This document shows, piece by piece, positions 1 through 14,200 of a stretch of DNA of 64,000 bases. The stretch comes from Limonium bicolor. Its lineage: Eukaryota; Streptophyta; Magnoliopsida; Caryophyllales; Plumbaginaceae. Location of the stretch: assembly GCA_023374045.1 (NCBI GenBank), contig CM041783.1, forward strand, positions 90,927,298 to 90,991,297, given 5' to 3'. The notes beneath the pieces are model-generated. The model searched no databases. It had not been told where the DNA came from and was given only the letters and a program-made list of their open reading frames with translations. A program made the position numbers and the translations under genes. Each line of letters starts with the position of its first letter. Within the stretch, counting starts at the first letter, position 1.

Positions 1-589
1 TCCTTTTTATGATTCTATCTTAAAACATTAAGTTATATTTCACTACCATAAATGTTAAGAAATAATTAAATCTAGACTTACTAATCCACCTCACATTTAG
101 ATGTAAAAGTATTTTACTTATCTTATTATGGTTTATATATTAAGAACATCTAGATGTAAACGTATTACATTTGTTTATTGTTAATTATAGAATAAGATCT
201 ATTTGTACAACATTTATGAAATCACAATTTTTCCTAAGTTCCAACTTATTAATTACTTAATCCCAATTTTAGATTTACATTCTGATCATTGACAAATAAT
301 ACTATACATGTATTTTAATATGGTTTATATATAAACCTTGGAAATTCAAAGGTAACTCTTTAAGCCTAATACATAACTATAATTTAATACCACCTCATAA
401 ATATTCTCCTATTAGTATTATGTAGAGGTTTAGTTTAACTTATTAATTCTTTCGTATTATATTTCCTATAAGGTATTTAATTTTACTATGTTTACTGTGT
501 ATATATTTATATATATCTAGGATTTTACACAAACATTATTTATGTAGTTTTATTGTATTTAATTATTTATATTAACTTTTACACACACC
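1..589. other. AT-rich spacer, nothing recognised
   Basis: Very AT-rich sequence with no coding frame, tRNA-like motif or clear terminal repeat. It may be the outer part of the inverted-repeat arm, but I could not align it convincingly to the sequence beyond 3610. Confidence 0.5.
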
Positions 590-739
590 TACATCCAAAA
601 TATGGTTATAAAATAAAGTATTTTCCTTAGTTTCAATTAAGTATATTAACTACCATATTATATAATTAATATAAATGTAGATTAATTTAGCTCCTTGATT
701 TAACCTAAGTTACTATTTTATTTCTTTTGCATATATGTG

Positions 740-742
<3 letters not shown>

Positions 743-784
<42 letters not shown>
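743..784. repeat. (AT)n microsatellite
   Basis: About 21 uninterrupted AT dinucleotides inside the left arm of the inverted repeat. The equivalent place in the right arm (about 3500-3520) holds a shorter AT run. Confidence 0.95.
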
Positions 785-786
<2 letters not shown>

Positions 787-2877
787 CTTTTTTAATTAAG
801 AATATTAACTCCCATATAATATAATAAATAAAACGTAAAAATAATTATATTCCTTGATTTATATAAGTTTCCACTTAAATATGTATATATACATATATGT
901 AAATAATTTCACTACTATTAAAACTAATACCTAAACATTTATAAACTTACTGTTATAAAATGTTAATTTAGTGTTCATATTTTTTCCCAGCTTAAAAATT
1001 TTATTAACAAACCATACTTTATTTTTTGGTTACATTAAAAACCATATATTATAAGTTATTCTTATGAAAAACTCATAAACACAATTTTTAAAACTTTTAC
1101 CATTGCCCAAAAATCCCCAAATTATACAGTACTAACTAACATTTTATACATATTATAAAAATTTTATTTCATAAAAATATCTTTTTAATTTAGCCAAATA
1201 ATTCAGAAAACCCGTAAATTGCAAAAATCATAACTTACGTTTAAAAACTCCAAACCATATTAATTTACATCAAAATAAACTAGATCTAATAAGGAATCTA
1301 TGGTTAAAATTTCAAGTCAAAACACATTCGGGAAGGTATTTAAATTAATTCAACAAGTTAGGGTTTAATTCTGGAAATATTAAAACTCATAACCAACTTA
1401 AACTCCCCAGATCTAATCTCGGCCGTCCGTTTCTTATAACTACAATCGGACGGCTGCTGAAACGCCAGTTCTTCCCCAACCTCAAACGAAATCCCGAGTA
1501 CTAAATCACCGATTCCTCTCAACTCACAGAACAAATCGGCTAATTTTTGTTTCTATCGATTCGAAATTCTCTTGCGGTTCTATTGATACCAATTTTACTA
1601 TCTAAGGTGCACTAAATCGCGAAAACGATTCTGGGTATTCAAAGTTAGGGTTCTTCGTATATTCGAACTTAAATCTGTCAAATTCTCCTATTACAGTGCA
1701 TAATAAACGAAATTGGTACGTGGGTTTGGTCGACAATGTAAAACCGATTAACAACATCGGAAGAATTTGAAGAAAAACTCACCGGAATTGCACAAATCGA
1801 AGAAATTCGATTCGGTTTCTGGAAAAGGTTCAAACTTGACCGTTTCGAGGAGCTCACTTTGAGGATCTATAAGTTAAGTTCTAGATCGAATTAGAATACG
1901 TATGTGGGCTTAATCGAAAGAGGAAACATAGCTCTACACATTGATAGCAAGAACTCGCTCTAAATCGCAATACACAGAAAGAAATCTAAGTAAAAGTTAC
2001 GAGTTTATACCTTACGTTTTCCGGAAAAATCCATGATTTTATGGGATGACAAATCCGAAACTTTAGACACCTCTCTCTTCCAAAAGGTTGGAATTAGCTT
2101 TGGTCATCAACATGAAAGTTGTAGAGGGATTAGAGCTCTTCAAAACGAGCTAAATAACATGAAATTTTGCTGAGAAACGAAGAAGTTATGGCTAGTCGAA
2201 GTTACCTGATTCGAAAGGAAAACTGAAACTGCAGTTACGGTTTTTGCAGGGTGGCTACTTTGATTCGATTTTCCGGTTGATTCAGAATGAGTTAGGGTTT
2301 GTGTGAGCTATGGTTGTTTAGAGGGAATGTAGGAGAAGACAACAAAGAAGACGGCACTCAAAAATTCCAAAGGATAAGAAAGTTATGAAGGTCACAAGAT
2401 AGGGCAACAAACTGATTTCTGTTGGCGAAAAACAGGGAGAAAATCGACTAAGTGTTGGGCGGCCTGTGATTGACTGACACGTGGCAGATTTTAAATTTTG
2501 ACTCAAAACTTCAATCTAGCATAACTTTGGCTAGGATGATCCGTTTTTGACGTTCTTTTTATCGATCTTCATGGTTTTCCATAACCTATTTATTGGTATA
2601 GGTTTTATGGGCTGGTTTTACCATTCTCAAAAAGTCAACCCTAGCAAGGCTTAATAAGCTTTAAGGTTTCTATAATTTTACTTTGACTTTATGTTCAAAA
2701 CAATGCTCCAACTCTTTCTAAAATCTTTATAATATACTTGGAGTGTTTAGAAATTTTCCAAGATTTATTGACTTATAAATCTTATTATTAAATTCATAAT
2801 ACTGTATAATAATATATAATAATTAAATATTTAATTGTATTCTTTAGAGTTAAATAGGAGGAATCCCCTAAAATAAT

Positions 2878-2965
2878 TTCCATAATTCCATATAATATTA
2901 ATACTCATAATTCCATACAATAATTTAATATTCATAATTCCATATAATAATTTAATACTTAGTAG
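2878..2965. repeat. short tandem repeat, about 30-bp unit
   Basis: Three tandem copies of a unit built around CATAATTCCATA plus TAATTTAATA, in the spacer of the large inverted repeat. No coding or regulatory role is visible. Confidence 0.7.
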
Positions 2966-3610
2966 TATTATTAAAGGTTTAATAAAAGAAATCCCCTAAA
3001 TTAATTTAAATTAATTTAGGGGTATTTCAGTAAGTTATGATTTTTGCAAGTTACGAGTTTTCTAGAATTATTTGGCTAATTTAAAAAGATATTTTTATGA
3101 AATAAAAATTTTATAATATGTCTAAAATGTTATAGTTACTGTATATTAAATTTAGGAATTTTTGGGCAATGGTAAATGGTTTTAAAATTGTGTTTATGAG
3201 TTTTTCATAAGAATAACTTATAATATATGGTTTTTAATGTAACCAAAAATTTAAGTATGGTTTGTTAATAAACTTTTTAAGCTGGGAAAAATATGGGACA
3301 CTAAATTAACATTTTATAACAGTAAGTTTATAAATGTTTTGGTATTAGCTTTTAAGAGAAGTGAAGTTATTTACATATATGTATATATACTTATATGGTA
3401 GAATTAAATAGAAACTTACGTTAAATCAAGGAATTTAATTATTCTACATTTATTTATTATATTATATGGGAGTTAATATTCTTAATTTAAACTAAGGAAT
3501 AAATATATATATATATTTACGCATATATAAAAAGGGAATAAAGTAGTAACTTAGAGTAAAGCAAGGAACTAATAAATTAACACTTATAATAACTAAATAT
3601 TATAAGAGCT

Positions 3611-5531
3611 AGAATCCTAAGATATAGTAAGAGAAATACTTAATGAAACATACTTGGAATGCAGTTAAAGGTTGTAGTAATAAGATAGTTTAAATATAAT
3701 AAGTTACATAGGGGATGTCTTAGTTAAATTCTAATACAGGTATACTTATATATATTAAATAAATAAAGGAAAACATTTTATTTATTAAACCATATGTCGG
3801 TTGTGGTATGCCTAAAAGTTATTGAACATAATTAAATACAATAAATTTCCTAAAATGTTATGGATAAATCTTAATACATAAAGATATATATAAATATATA
3901 TGTATATAAATACATTAAAATAGATGAGGGAAATAATATTCCTTGTGATAGTTATAATAAGTAGAATATATACGTTAAACCTTAGGTTTTAATCGGTGTG
4001 TAATTAAATAGTCATTAGTAACTTAAGGGTTTAATTACACAACATAAGCTTAACACGGTCTTGGGTTAACTTACTAAGCCCAAGTATTTGAACTCCAAAA
4101 GCCCACTTAAACAATTCAAAGAGAGTTTGGGCCACTCTCAGGAATAAATTCTAAACCGTTCCAAACTAACGAAATGGGCCTAACAAAGGATTTAGTTAAC
4201 AAGTCAAGCCCAAATCTTTGTGAGAGGATATTGGTAAACCTGGAACTATTAATCAGTAAGAAAAGAAGGATGTTTAGTTTATAAGTCTCTTAACTAATCG
4301 ACACTTGGAACCCTTAATTATAGGTTACTATTGGGGAATCATTTATTCGAGTTATTTATTGTTCTTCACATACCAGGTACGATTTCTCGTACTCCGTTAC
4401 TTTTGCTGATTGTCTTATGAGACGTTTTCGAAAAACGCTAACTGACTTTCAGAGGAATTTCTAAAAAGGAAATGGTTGTGTGACTAACTCAGCTTGTGTG
4501 ACTAACTGGGCCTTGAATGTGAAACTCACTTGGGTATTGGTTCCTTCTATTTGGTTGTTCCATTAGAAATTGACTGCTTAGGGTTTACGCTTCTGCACTC
4601 TGTAGGACTGAGTGTTTTGGTATTGCTCTGGGTAGTTAGTGATCTGGTGAATTTGGAAAAAGGTCAATTCTGGTAAATTCTTCTTTGACTCTGGATATCG
4701 TTTCATCCATGAGCTGGTTCTTGAGGTTTCGACGTGCGCGCGTCTTCAATGGTAACAACAGGGGGTTATATATCCCTCGCCCATAGGGGCATTTATATTT
4801 GACAGCAGGGGGCTATATATCCCTCGTCCACCAGGACATTCTTTTAATCTGACAGCAGGGGGCTGTATATCCCTCGTCCATATGGACATTTATATCTGGC
4901 GGTGGGGGCTATCTCTCCTAGTTGAATTATTCCACTCTTGAGTTATTGGTTCTTGGATCTATCTTTTCATTCCTAGTCCTTTGTGACTATCTGAGTCTTT
5001 CTACTCTTAACGGGAATTGGGTTTGACTAAGGCATGTGGATGTTCACTAACACGTGATGTGGTTTTGTTTCACTAACTTTACTTTTCTGTTATTAACCTT
5101 TATTCTTATCTTGTTATCTTGATTTGGTGATTTGTGAAATGCCTTGTTCCTCTGTGTGGTTTAAGTGATTGCTTTCAAGCTATTATTTATTTAAGAGTTG
5201 TGTTATAAGTTTGTTTGGAGGATCGTACCAGTTCCATTCCAGGGAACTGACCACCCCTCCCGGGGTGGGCTGCTTGGTTTTATCTTGCAGGTACGAGTTA
5301 TTTTACAGGTGGCCACGAAGAGAACGAGTGATTGGGATGGGATTAGGTTCTGAGAGTTATGTGTTTTATTACTGTTTTACTTTTGTTAAGTTTTCTCGAG
5401 GTTCAGGCCGTGACAGTTGTAATCTTTAAGTCGTAATTTGGTGAGGTTTGGTGTCGGGTGTTTGGAACCCGATGGTCTGTACGCCTTTAGTATTTTATTT
5501 CCGCTATAAATATGTTAAATAGGGGCGTTAC
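3611..5531 (+). mobile_element. old gypsy-type LTR-like sequence, + orientation
   Basis: The segment ends in GGGGCGTTACA at 5531, the kind of 3' terminus shared by the chromovirus-type LTRs elsewhere in this window (GGGGTGTTACA). It contains GCAGGTACGAGTTATTTT near 5287, a kind of string I associate with plant Tekay/Del-type LTRs (from memory, unchecked). I cannot find its 5' boundary, a PBS after 5531 or a matching second LTR, so solo LTR or truncated end is inferred. No gene is visible. Confidence 0.45.
4750..4925 (+). repeat. minisatellite, about 60-bp unit, 3-4 copies
   Basis: Tandem units each contain CAGGGGGCTATATATCCCTCG followed by a variable spacer (CCATAGGGGCATT, CCACCAGGACATT, CCATATGGACATT). 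It lies within the LTR-like sequence. Copies differ by substitutions, so it is not a recent expansion. Confidence 0.8.
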
Positions 5532-7595
5532 AGGTGGTGGCCGAAAATATCATAAGAAAGGAGGAAAAAATATCTCGGTTACTATTCACAACCTCCTTAC
5601 TATTCATAACCTCCTTACTATTTGCTAATGATTACCTAAGCAAATTGCTCCCTCCTTATCCATTCAAGGTCAGTTACATATCAATGGATGTGGTTTATTT
5701 TGGACACTTGGCACAAATCAATGGTTAAGGAGAATTCTAGAATTAATGATTATAAGTTAAAGGATAAGGATAAAATTTAGTATAAAAAGGGGGGTGAGGT
5801 CGGCCATGGTAGATGAGCAAGGTGGCCATTCTTCTTCATCTACCCTGTTACTCCCAAGCTAGGAAACACCATTGGAGCTTAGGCAAACCACTCTTCCATT
5901 AGAAATACAAATTTAAGGTGGTAACTTAGTTAAAATCAAGGAAAAAGGCAAGTTCAAGGAGTGTAAACCAAACTCCAAGGTGGGTGACTTTGTTTGTGGA
6001 TATTTTGAGTTAAATCAACCTATAATAAAGGTATAAGAACACCAAAATGGCTAGGAGAGGACAGGTAACATCTATGCACATCAATTTCTCCTTTAAAGCT
6101 TATTTTCTTCCTTAAGTCATTCTATTTGGTTACCTACGAATCCTATCTCCTATTTTCTTAAAATTATTACAGTAAACTAGGGATGAATAGTTAGTGATTA
6201 TCCTAGAAAATCAAGTCGAAATAAGCTTGGGAAGTAGGAAAACTCTAAGGAACTTTGAAAATGGGGGAAAATGAGCTTTAAGCTTTAGGAATTGGTTAGA
6301 TGGGTTTCCGACATGGGTTTGAGCTGAAGTTTTGAGGGTAGTCTTGAATAGTTAATATATGGTTATGGTTGAAACATCAAGTCGAATGGAGATATTTAAG
6401 TCGGTTAGACATGGCAAGGAAGCTAAAAATGAGAAAATATGCTTTAAGCCTTTCTGAATGGTTAAATGGGTTTCCTAATTGATCTTGAGCTGAAATTTTG
6501 TGGAGATACTTGTGTTGTGGATCTAGAAGCATGGTTAAAATTTTAGTCCGATACTACTTTTGGAGATATTTAAGTTGGTAATAGTGATTTTGGTGAAAAT
6601 AAGATTTTAAGCTTTCTAAGGTGGTTTCTTGGAAATTGTTTGATTCTCTGGTTTATTGAAGCTTGAATAGTATTGTTATGATTTTATTAAGGTGATTTTA
6701 CAAGTGGGTGAGCTTGATGTGTGAACTACTACTTATATGCTTGTGTTTGAGCTGGTTTATGACATCTTACTCATGGTTTGTAAATGTGTTTAAGGATAAC
6801 CTCTTGTGGTGGTGGTGGAAAGTATTGTGTGATGTTGATATCATGGTTATCCTAAGGCTATGCCTCTTGTGAGAGCCTTTAAGGCCAAGCCGATGTTCCG
6901 GCAACAATATAAGCTCCTACTAATGAATCGGAGCTGCCACTATGATCTACTCCTATTGGGCAGAAGTTTTCAATAGGGGGTGTGCACACTTAGGACATAG
7001 GGTGGGTGGTGGTGGTGGACTTCATTTGGAAATATCTTGTATATGATATTAATTATCTCTTGATAATTTTGGTATAGGTAAATGGTGTGTGATCTCTTCT
7101 GATTCGTTATGCCTTATAGTTGTTAATATTTACTGGCAACAAAGGTTTTAAAGAGAAAATAAGTTTTTATGGGGTGTGGTAGTGTTACTCAGTTTTTACT
7201 GATTTTATTTGTTTGTGTTTTTCCTGTGTATATGAACTCTGTGTATTCAGGGTAACTGGGATGGTCACCTTCTCTACACTGAGGACGAGTCCACCGATAC
7301 CTTCTATATTTTCATGTTTGTCACCTATCGTAGAAGTATTCAGCCTGGGGTCACCAAGATAGTATATGAGGAGTGGAACAAGAAGATACAAGGTTTTAGG
7401 CACCCGAAGAATGGCAGCAGTCAGTCTATCACACATGATGTTTCCACTGTGTACGAGTATATGGAAATAGTCCCGTGTTAGATACTAGTTATGCAATAGC
7501 CTTTTGATACCCCTTTACTTTTGGTGTAAAATAGGAGTATGAGCTAACTTAGTGGTTGGCCGGAAAAGGGGTCTTTTGGGTACTAAGGTGTAAAG
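5532..7595. other. unassigned repeat-like sequence with a TATA-like box, interrupted at 7595
   Basis: No gene recognised. A TATA-like AGTATAAAAAGGGGGG lies near 5780 and the region has the base composition of plant LTR sequence. It is cut by the chromovirus insertion at 7596 and should continue at 43747, where another GGGGTGTTACA terminus ends at 44011. Together these could form one LTR of about 2.3 kb, but no start with a matching duplication was found. Confidence 0.35.
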
Positions 7596-8214
7596 TGTAA
7601 CACCCCAACCGTTAAACACGTCATTACCTCGAAAACTGTCACTAAATGCTATTACTCACGCAGCGGAACTCTAATTACAACGAGGGATGAAACAACGCCG
7701 TTAGCCACCCATATGGCTAACCAGGCCTTTCTTACATACCGTAACGGTCTGATGAACTGGAACAACCGAGTACACAATACAATACTTTACTCAAATCAAC
7801 TCTTTACTATACCGAGTCTACAATATATGGATGCCGACAACATATTCAGTCTTACATCTCTTTCAATACATAAGTAATTAAATCTAACTACCCATGCAAA
7901 CCACCGACCCCGTCCTACTCTCGAACGGTAACATCTCCGGTGTACCTGAAAAATAAAAACGTTGCCCCTAGGGGCTCAGCTTAACACTGCATATGAAATT
8001 CGCATACCCCGAGCGCTAACCGGGGTACGCTGACTACTTTTGTCGAGAGCATGGAGTTCATTTTAATTCAACCAACATGCATATAGTAATACATTATATA
8101 TGTACACTACACAAGGATTCGACAATCAATCATGGGATACAATCCCTAACTAACATAGCAAGGTTGTTAGTCGTATCAATTACTCTTAGGCCATGAGGGT
8201 TATACCTCACTATG

Positions 8215-8405
8215 CCGTGGTTACTCATTCAACAACTCACCCGCTCTCTCGGGTTACTTATTCATATACACACCCATTCTCTTGGGCTACTCATTCTATA
8301 CTCACACATTCTCTCGGGTTACTTATACTCATTATCTCACCCCACTCTTGGGTTAATTATACTCATTATCTCACCCACACTCTTGGGTTAATTATACTCA
8401 AGCTC
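8215..8405 (-). repeat. LTR-internal tandem repeats, about 33-bp unit
   Basis: Units built on TACTCATTATCTCACCCACACTC plus TTGGGTTAAT-type blocks are repeated four to five times with variation. The same array is present in the other LTR at about 16850-17035, with a slightly different copy make-up. Confidence 0.8.
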
Positions 8406-9643
8406 TTGTAGATTCTCGAGACACTACAGGTCTCCTACGTCACGCTTGTTACTCTTAATACATACTTAGGCCAAAACTCATGGCTCTCAAGCATAGTCTT
8501 ACTTCCTCGGTTTCGACCTACTCTGGGTCTAGCATGGTGGGAAGGTTCAACTAGCTCACGGAACTCTCTCTTAGTTCCTATCTCTTTTTACTTAGGTCCG
8601 ACTACTCTCGGACTACTCACATTCCCATACACTCCTCTCTCAGAGTTATAATAATATATATATATTAGTCTAGAAGCATCACTCTCGATGTTTCTAATGA
8701 CTTTGGGAACATTACTTAAGTTCGGTTAACCTTAGGTTTTAAGAGTTACCCATACATTTCACTTACTCATACTTTCGATTATTTTCTTATATCGGGTAAA
8801 ATTCTCATATAGGAGGTCGACCATGTCTCAAGGGGGCTACTAATCCCTTAGGTCTCTTTTACCTTCTTTACTAGTTCACATCTTCGAACTATCTTTAATC
8901 CTCTTGAAGGAGGTTCACTTATCTTTCCGCTCTCATTTGTTTCGTGGATTGTGTCATTGGTTTACTAACCGTTATCGGGTAATTACTCAACCCGCACATC
9001 TCCTCACATTCTAGGGAGTTCATATGTTTGTGTTATCATTATACTTTAACGGATAGTTTGTGTGTTTGCACGTTTTCGTTATCATAAGCATTGACCCGAT
9101 CTATGGGTCTCCAGCCAAACGTTACTCACTACGAGTCGGTCCATACTATGTTAGACTACACCGGCATACAAGTATGTTAGCTCATTCAACATACAACAAG
9201 GCATACATAATCAAACAATGGATTATTTTCATGCTTTAATCTTGATTAAGCCGGCACACAAACACACAAATCAACGTAACTCGGTTAGCACGCGGAGTAT
9301 GAGAAAATCATACCTTTCACCGGGGTTTTTACTTTTACCGTGTCATCTCTCCTTGCTCGGTTCACACACGATCCTCTGATAATGTTCCAAACATTATTAT
9401 TAATACTAAGCTCATACGGTACATAATAAATGCTACTCCCGTACTTAACCCCATTATCCTGTTTAACTTAGTTTTTCTCAAGTGTTATTAAACTCATAAC
9501 TTTCTCATTCACTTCTCAAACTTGTTCACACTCTTAATGACCTTTAAACATCATTAACCAAGTCATAATTACCTTATACTAACATTACCCATCAAGCCCC
9601 TACCTTAGAATGGCTTTAAAATGGTTTCTGTGAAGAAATGGGG

Positions 9644-9896
9644 TGGTCCAGGTTTGTGTCCGGGTTTACAACCTGGACCAATACCTCTGGTCACTCTCGG
9701 GTGTAACTTATGACTAGTCCGGGTATACATGCTAGTTTACAAACCGGACCCTCAATTCAGAAACCTCTCGGGTGCATTTTAGGGGTGGTCCGGGTTTGTG
9801 TCCTGGTTTGTAAACCTGGACCACTCCTCTGTTACAACATTCTGCCGTGTTTTAGCCCTGGTTCGGGTTTCTGTACTTGTTTACAGACCCAAACCA
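9644..9896 (-). repeat. cluster of four related hairpins in the 3' LTR
   Basis: Four inverted repeats follow one another at 9644-9680, 9716-9750, 9786-9823 and 9859-9896. Each pairs a GGTCCGGGT-type arm with an ACCCGGACC-type arm across a 15-20-nt loop. The first has a perfect 11-bp stem (TGGTCCAGGTT / AACCTGGACCA). The matching cluster in the other LTR is at 18282-18535. Confidence 0.75.
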
Positions 9897-10575
9897 CTTG
9901 CAAAATTGAAAAATATGTAAGTTTTTGACTTTGTTTCAACTCTAAACTTATACCACCAACTCTTCCCCACTCTTCCTACATATATTATAGCATGTTTTGA
10001 CATTGTTTAGGCATTCAAAACTAACCTAAACCATTCTATATATTCATCTGTCAAATAACTCATTTCACTAAAATTTTTCCCTCTGTTACAGTTTTCTCAT
10101 TCTTGTTTCTGTTGCAGTTTTCTATCCTTTCTTTCTCACCATTCCAACCTCACGCATCGATATCCTAGGCAAATAACTACTCATGATAAATCCAAATCTT
10201 TTCTATTACAAACACCCAAAGCCTCCAAATTCCTAAATCAAATTCGACAGAGCTTACCTACTTTCCTAAGCATTTCTCACCACAACAAAACAGCTCATAA
10301 ATCAGTTCTTCACCCCTGTTTGATTTAGGCATTATCAACTTCAAACACTTACCACATTAACACATTAAATTCCCCCTTGCTCACACATATATAACAGTTA
10401 GTCCCAAGCTTATTTCCCACACTTAAGCAACATTAAAACATCCTCATTACTCATTCAAATTGTAGTATCTTAACTACACTAAAACAAGGTCTTCAATTCA
10501 ACATTAAAAATCTATTTCCCAAAGACAACAATTCAACTCAAGGTAAGCTCAATTACCTTGCTAGTTTTGGTTTCT

Positions 10576-10600
10576 CTTCCTTCCTTCCTTCCTTCCTTCC
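10576..10600. repeat. (TTCC)n microsatellite
   Basis: A run of TTCC units inside the chromovirus-like LTR. The other LTR copy (about 42458-42477) has fewer units. Confidence 0.85.
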
Positions 10601-11235
10601 TCTTGTTCTTTCTTTCTCTTCTTGGTCTACCAAATGAGGCAAGCTACAGCCACGCCCAAATGACACACAACCACTACCAAGTCAATTACTACTCTTGACA
10701 TCAAAACCCTAGAATTTTAAGGAGGGTTCTTAAGGTTTTTAAGAAGGAATTACCTTGCACTTATAAATGGAGTTCTTGGACAACATAGCTAGCAATTCCA
10801 TCCCTTAATGAAGATCAACAATCAGCTGGACATGGAAGAAAGGGGAAGCTCACGTTGGAAATTTCCAAAGATATAAGAGAGGCTAGAATGATGAGCTCTT
10901 AAGCTTATTTTTACCTTGGAGTAATAAGGAGGAGATGGAGATCCAAATACTCTTATTCACGCTTCAAAATGGCATTATTTGGATCCGTTTTCTTCGGGAA
11001 TCACTCTCGTATACTAATTAGGCCTAACCAAGCCTTAGGAATCCACCTCGGACCCTTACAAGATCATATATCTCTTATACTCATTTAATGCGCGTTTTAG
11101 TGTTTTTCGCTTTTCAAGCGTTTTCTCTTTTCTTTTGGTTTTATTCTCTTTACCAATACTCTTTAGGCACCATTAGGCCTTTAACAATCCTATTAGAGTA
11201 ATTTAATCACGATTTTTAGGTCCAGGGTATTAAAA

Positions 11236-11250
11236 TCTACCCCCCTTAGG
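11236..11250 (-). promoter_or_regulatory. polypurine tract of the chromovirus-like element
   Basis: On the minus strand the sequence is CCTAAGGGGGGTAGA, directly before the 3' LTR. A G-rich purine run here is the expected plus-strand primer and sets the element orientation as minus. Confidence 0.7.
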
Positions 11251-14200
11251 AACTTTGTCCTCAAAGTTGGTGAATCCTATATCGTTACTCTCATGGGCAC
11301 GCTATGCCAAGGTTATAATACATGTATAACCTCACAGACTCCACAAGTCAGTCTCATTTCACACTACACATACCACACACATATCACAGCATGTATAGCA
11401 ATCAAAAATACTCTTTGTGCTCTCTCCATGGAATCGGTCCGAAGACAAGAAGGCACTACAGTCCTCGAATCCATATTAAGTAATATACTACTGATCCCTC
11501 AGGTACCGGTCATGTTGGACACTTACACTCTCTGGTCCACGGCCGTTTCATGACAAATGGGCACTTACTCTCTCTGGCCCACGGTCCCTTCGGTTTTGAT
11601 CAAAACGTTGCACATATACATATCCTCAGGCACTCTGGTTGACTCACTCAACACAGGATCGTCTCAGGGTACTCTCCCCGTCCCGTTGCCTTTGGAAAAA
11701 TCACACACTATCACCGCCCCAACCGGTCACTTAGGACCGCCGCACGTACGGTGTAATGGTTTCAAAACTAATACACGCCCACCGTTCTACCGGTCATCAA
11801 GACTTAAGGCCACAGCCATCGGCGGGTGATAGCGGTTTCAAAACCAGTTTTCGTCTCCATCTTCATACTTGAAGAAAATTCTTTTCCAAATTCTGTTTGA
11901 AAATTCTTTTTAAAACATCACACAACTCCAAGTTCGGTTTATGGTAGTTGCATCTTTTCTTAGCGTGATTACTTGTGACCACTTATAGGGAGCTTCAAGA
12001 ATCATCCAACCCTGATGTAATCAGCATCAGTGTTGAACTATCCTTCCACTCCAATTTGTGTTCGGTTTCCCTTGATCGCTAGCAGATCAAGTTCCACCTC
12101 CCATGTCAGTTTCAAACAATCAGATAGTCAAACATTTTCGTTTTCTATCTTTACTCTTTCTAGTCATATTCATAAAAACAATACATTTTAACTTATCTCA
12201 AATTCCTAGAACTTAGGTCATCCGTCATTATCAATTTTCTTTGCTTACTTTACCTAAGCAACTCATGACCTCATTTTCTCAAATTGTTACTCAATTTAAA
12301 ACACACAACATACAACTCCAAAGAATGGAACTCACTCCATCAATCATTCTCAAATAAAATCACCTAGGGAACTCACTCCCTACAAGGTTCCACATTGGTT
12401 TCATACCGATTCATACTCATTATGTCTCATGTCTAATCTCACTAGACATATACTATAGGGATTCTCATTCCCTAGGAGTCTCTCTACTCCTCTTTTCGTA
12501 CATATTCTATACTCGTTACTTGCATCTCTCATGCATAATAGTCATAATTACACAATGAATGGGTACATATGTTTATGTAACATAAGTTCCAATCATCAAA
12601 ATAGTTTCTTTTGTGCTATGCACATAGTAGTTTACGCACATACGTAAAACATACTCTAAGTGGTTTCTCGCCCTACCCCCCTTAAAGGGGTTACGCCCGC
12701 ATAATCGACCATATGTTACCTCTGTACATTGGTTCACTAATTCGGTATCATGAAGTGTTTAACTTCAATACGGTTAATTGACTCATAACCGGGTTCGGTT
12801 CTAGCCTCTAAGGCTTCAAGGTGTTTATGATTAGCCATTTACCCAGGTTTGCCAGGTATACTTAACCTTGAATTACAGGCCACTGGCTCCTGGTGTGTGA
12901 TGGTAACTAGAGCTTAACTCGCCTTTTAGTATTCTCAATGTATTATTCACTCCCTTTCTATCCCTTTTTAACTGGGAATAAAGGTTTCTCAATCGTCGCG
13001 TGGTATCTCTTACCGTATGCGAATTCGATGAGTTATAGATTTTCTCTCCAGTTCTCTGGAAATATATTTCGTATAACACTATATACTTTCGTGATTATTC
13101 ACTTACCTTTTTCCGACTTACTATCGGTTGAGGTCAAGCTACTACTTAGTATGTAGTGCTTCCTCGTTTAACTTTATGTTTGTTTACTTGTTTCTTCATC
13201 CATACACTTTGCATTTACCATCCATCGATCATGGGACTTGTGGGTTATTGCCCACATTCTTTGTGCATCATTGGCCTACGGCCGCACGGTTATTTGTTTA
13301 GATTCCCGCTCAACAGGCTTGGTTGACATTTCTCAATCCCTAGCTCTCCCACTCGATCATTACCGCACAAGTGCAATACCAAAACACCTAGTCATACAGG
13401 GTGCAGAAGCGTAAACCTTGACGGTAAATCTCTCATGAGATAGGAATGAACATGTCTTCTTTCACCATCTTTTCTCATCAGCTTAATCATTATCTGATTA
13501 TACTCTTACAATGGTCGCTTACTGCGTACCATGTTCTTATTCATTTACATGGCATCCGCTACTACTTTAGCTTCCGCTCATGCACTCCCGCCATATATAC
13601 TATGGCTTGCTACTCACTTGGCTCAATGAAATACGCTACTCATTTAATCTCTCTGTGCTTCCTGCGCATTGTTTCCTTTACATTTCGTATCTCACACGTA
13701 CTGTGTTTACTATTCAACCTCTCCTTGGCAATATACACATGCTCTTGTTTCACTACACCGCTCTAGCGGTTTCACATTACATACTCAGGTGGTAGCCTTT
13801 CTCTAGAGGATTCACGCGATTGTCGCTCCATAGGCCCCACAATAACAAGGGGTATCCCCATTGTAAGGTAGTGGTTCGTTCTCCACAATTCCTTTTTATG
13901 CCTTTACGCATAAGTTTTACAACGTTTGGATCTCCAAATTGTAGTTGGTTTTCCGGCTTACAAGCCACATTGCCTCACCACGCTCTATGCGGGCTGCTTA
14001 AACAGATTTCTACTTCTCTATACACCATTAAATGGTTTGGAGGTATTGCTGGGCTCTTTGACATGTTTGTCTCATCACGCGTCCGTATATGGAAGGCCCT
14101 TTTAGTATTTGATACTAATCCATGCCCTCTGGCAAATTTAGGGTATCTCGTGTTAAGTGGGATCCCTTCAGGTTCTACCCGAGTGTTCGCTTAAACATTG

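Larger units (their letters stand above)
590..3610. repeat. large imperfect inverted repeat (foldback-like), about 0.6-kb arms
   Basis: The arms at about 590-1260 and 3020-3610 are reverse complements with scattered mismatches. Examples: the stretch around 1000-1090 (a GTTACATTAAAAACC block, then CTTATGAAAAACTCAT) reappears reverse-complemented at about 3190-3260, and the TAACTCCCATATAAT block near 810 reappears inverted near 3465. The 1.7-kb spacer (1261-3019) is less AT-rich and holds a perfect 8-bp inverted pair GCCGTCCG/CGGACGGC near 1426-1453. No transposase reading frame is visible. It could be a foldback or MULE-type DNA element, or two copies of one repeat inserted head to head. Ends were set by eye. 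Confidence 0.65.
7596..11232 (-). mobile_element. chromovirus-like 3' LTR
   Basis: It starts TGTAACACCCC on the + strand and ends GGGTATTA. It matches the right LTR almost base for base over most of its length, with one large gap: about 629 bp present at 42855-43483 in the right LTR is missing here. The deletion lies between two CATT tetranucleotides, typical of microhomology-mediated loss. The missing part includes a TATATA-like stretch, so promoter function of this copy is doubtful. Confidence 0.8.
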
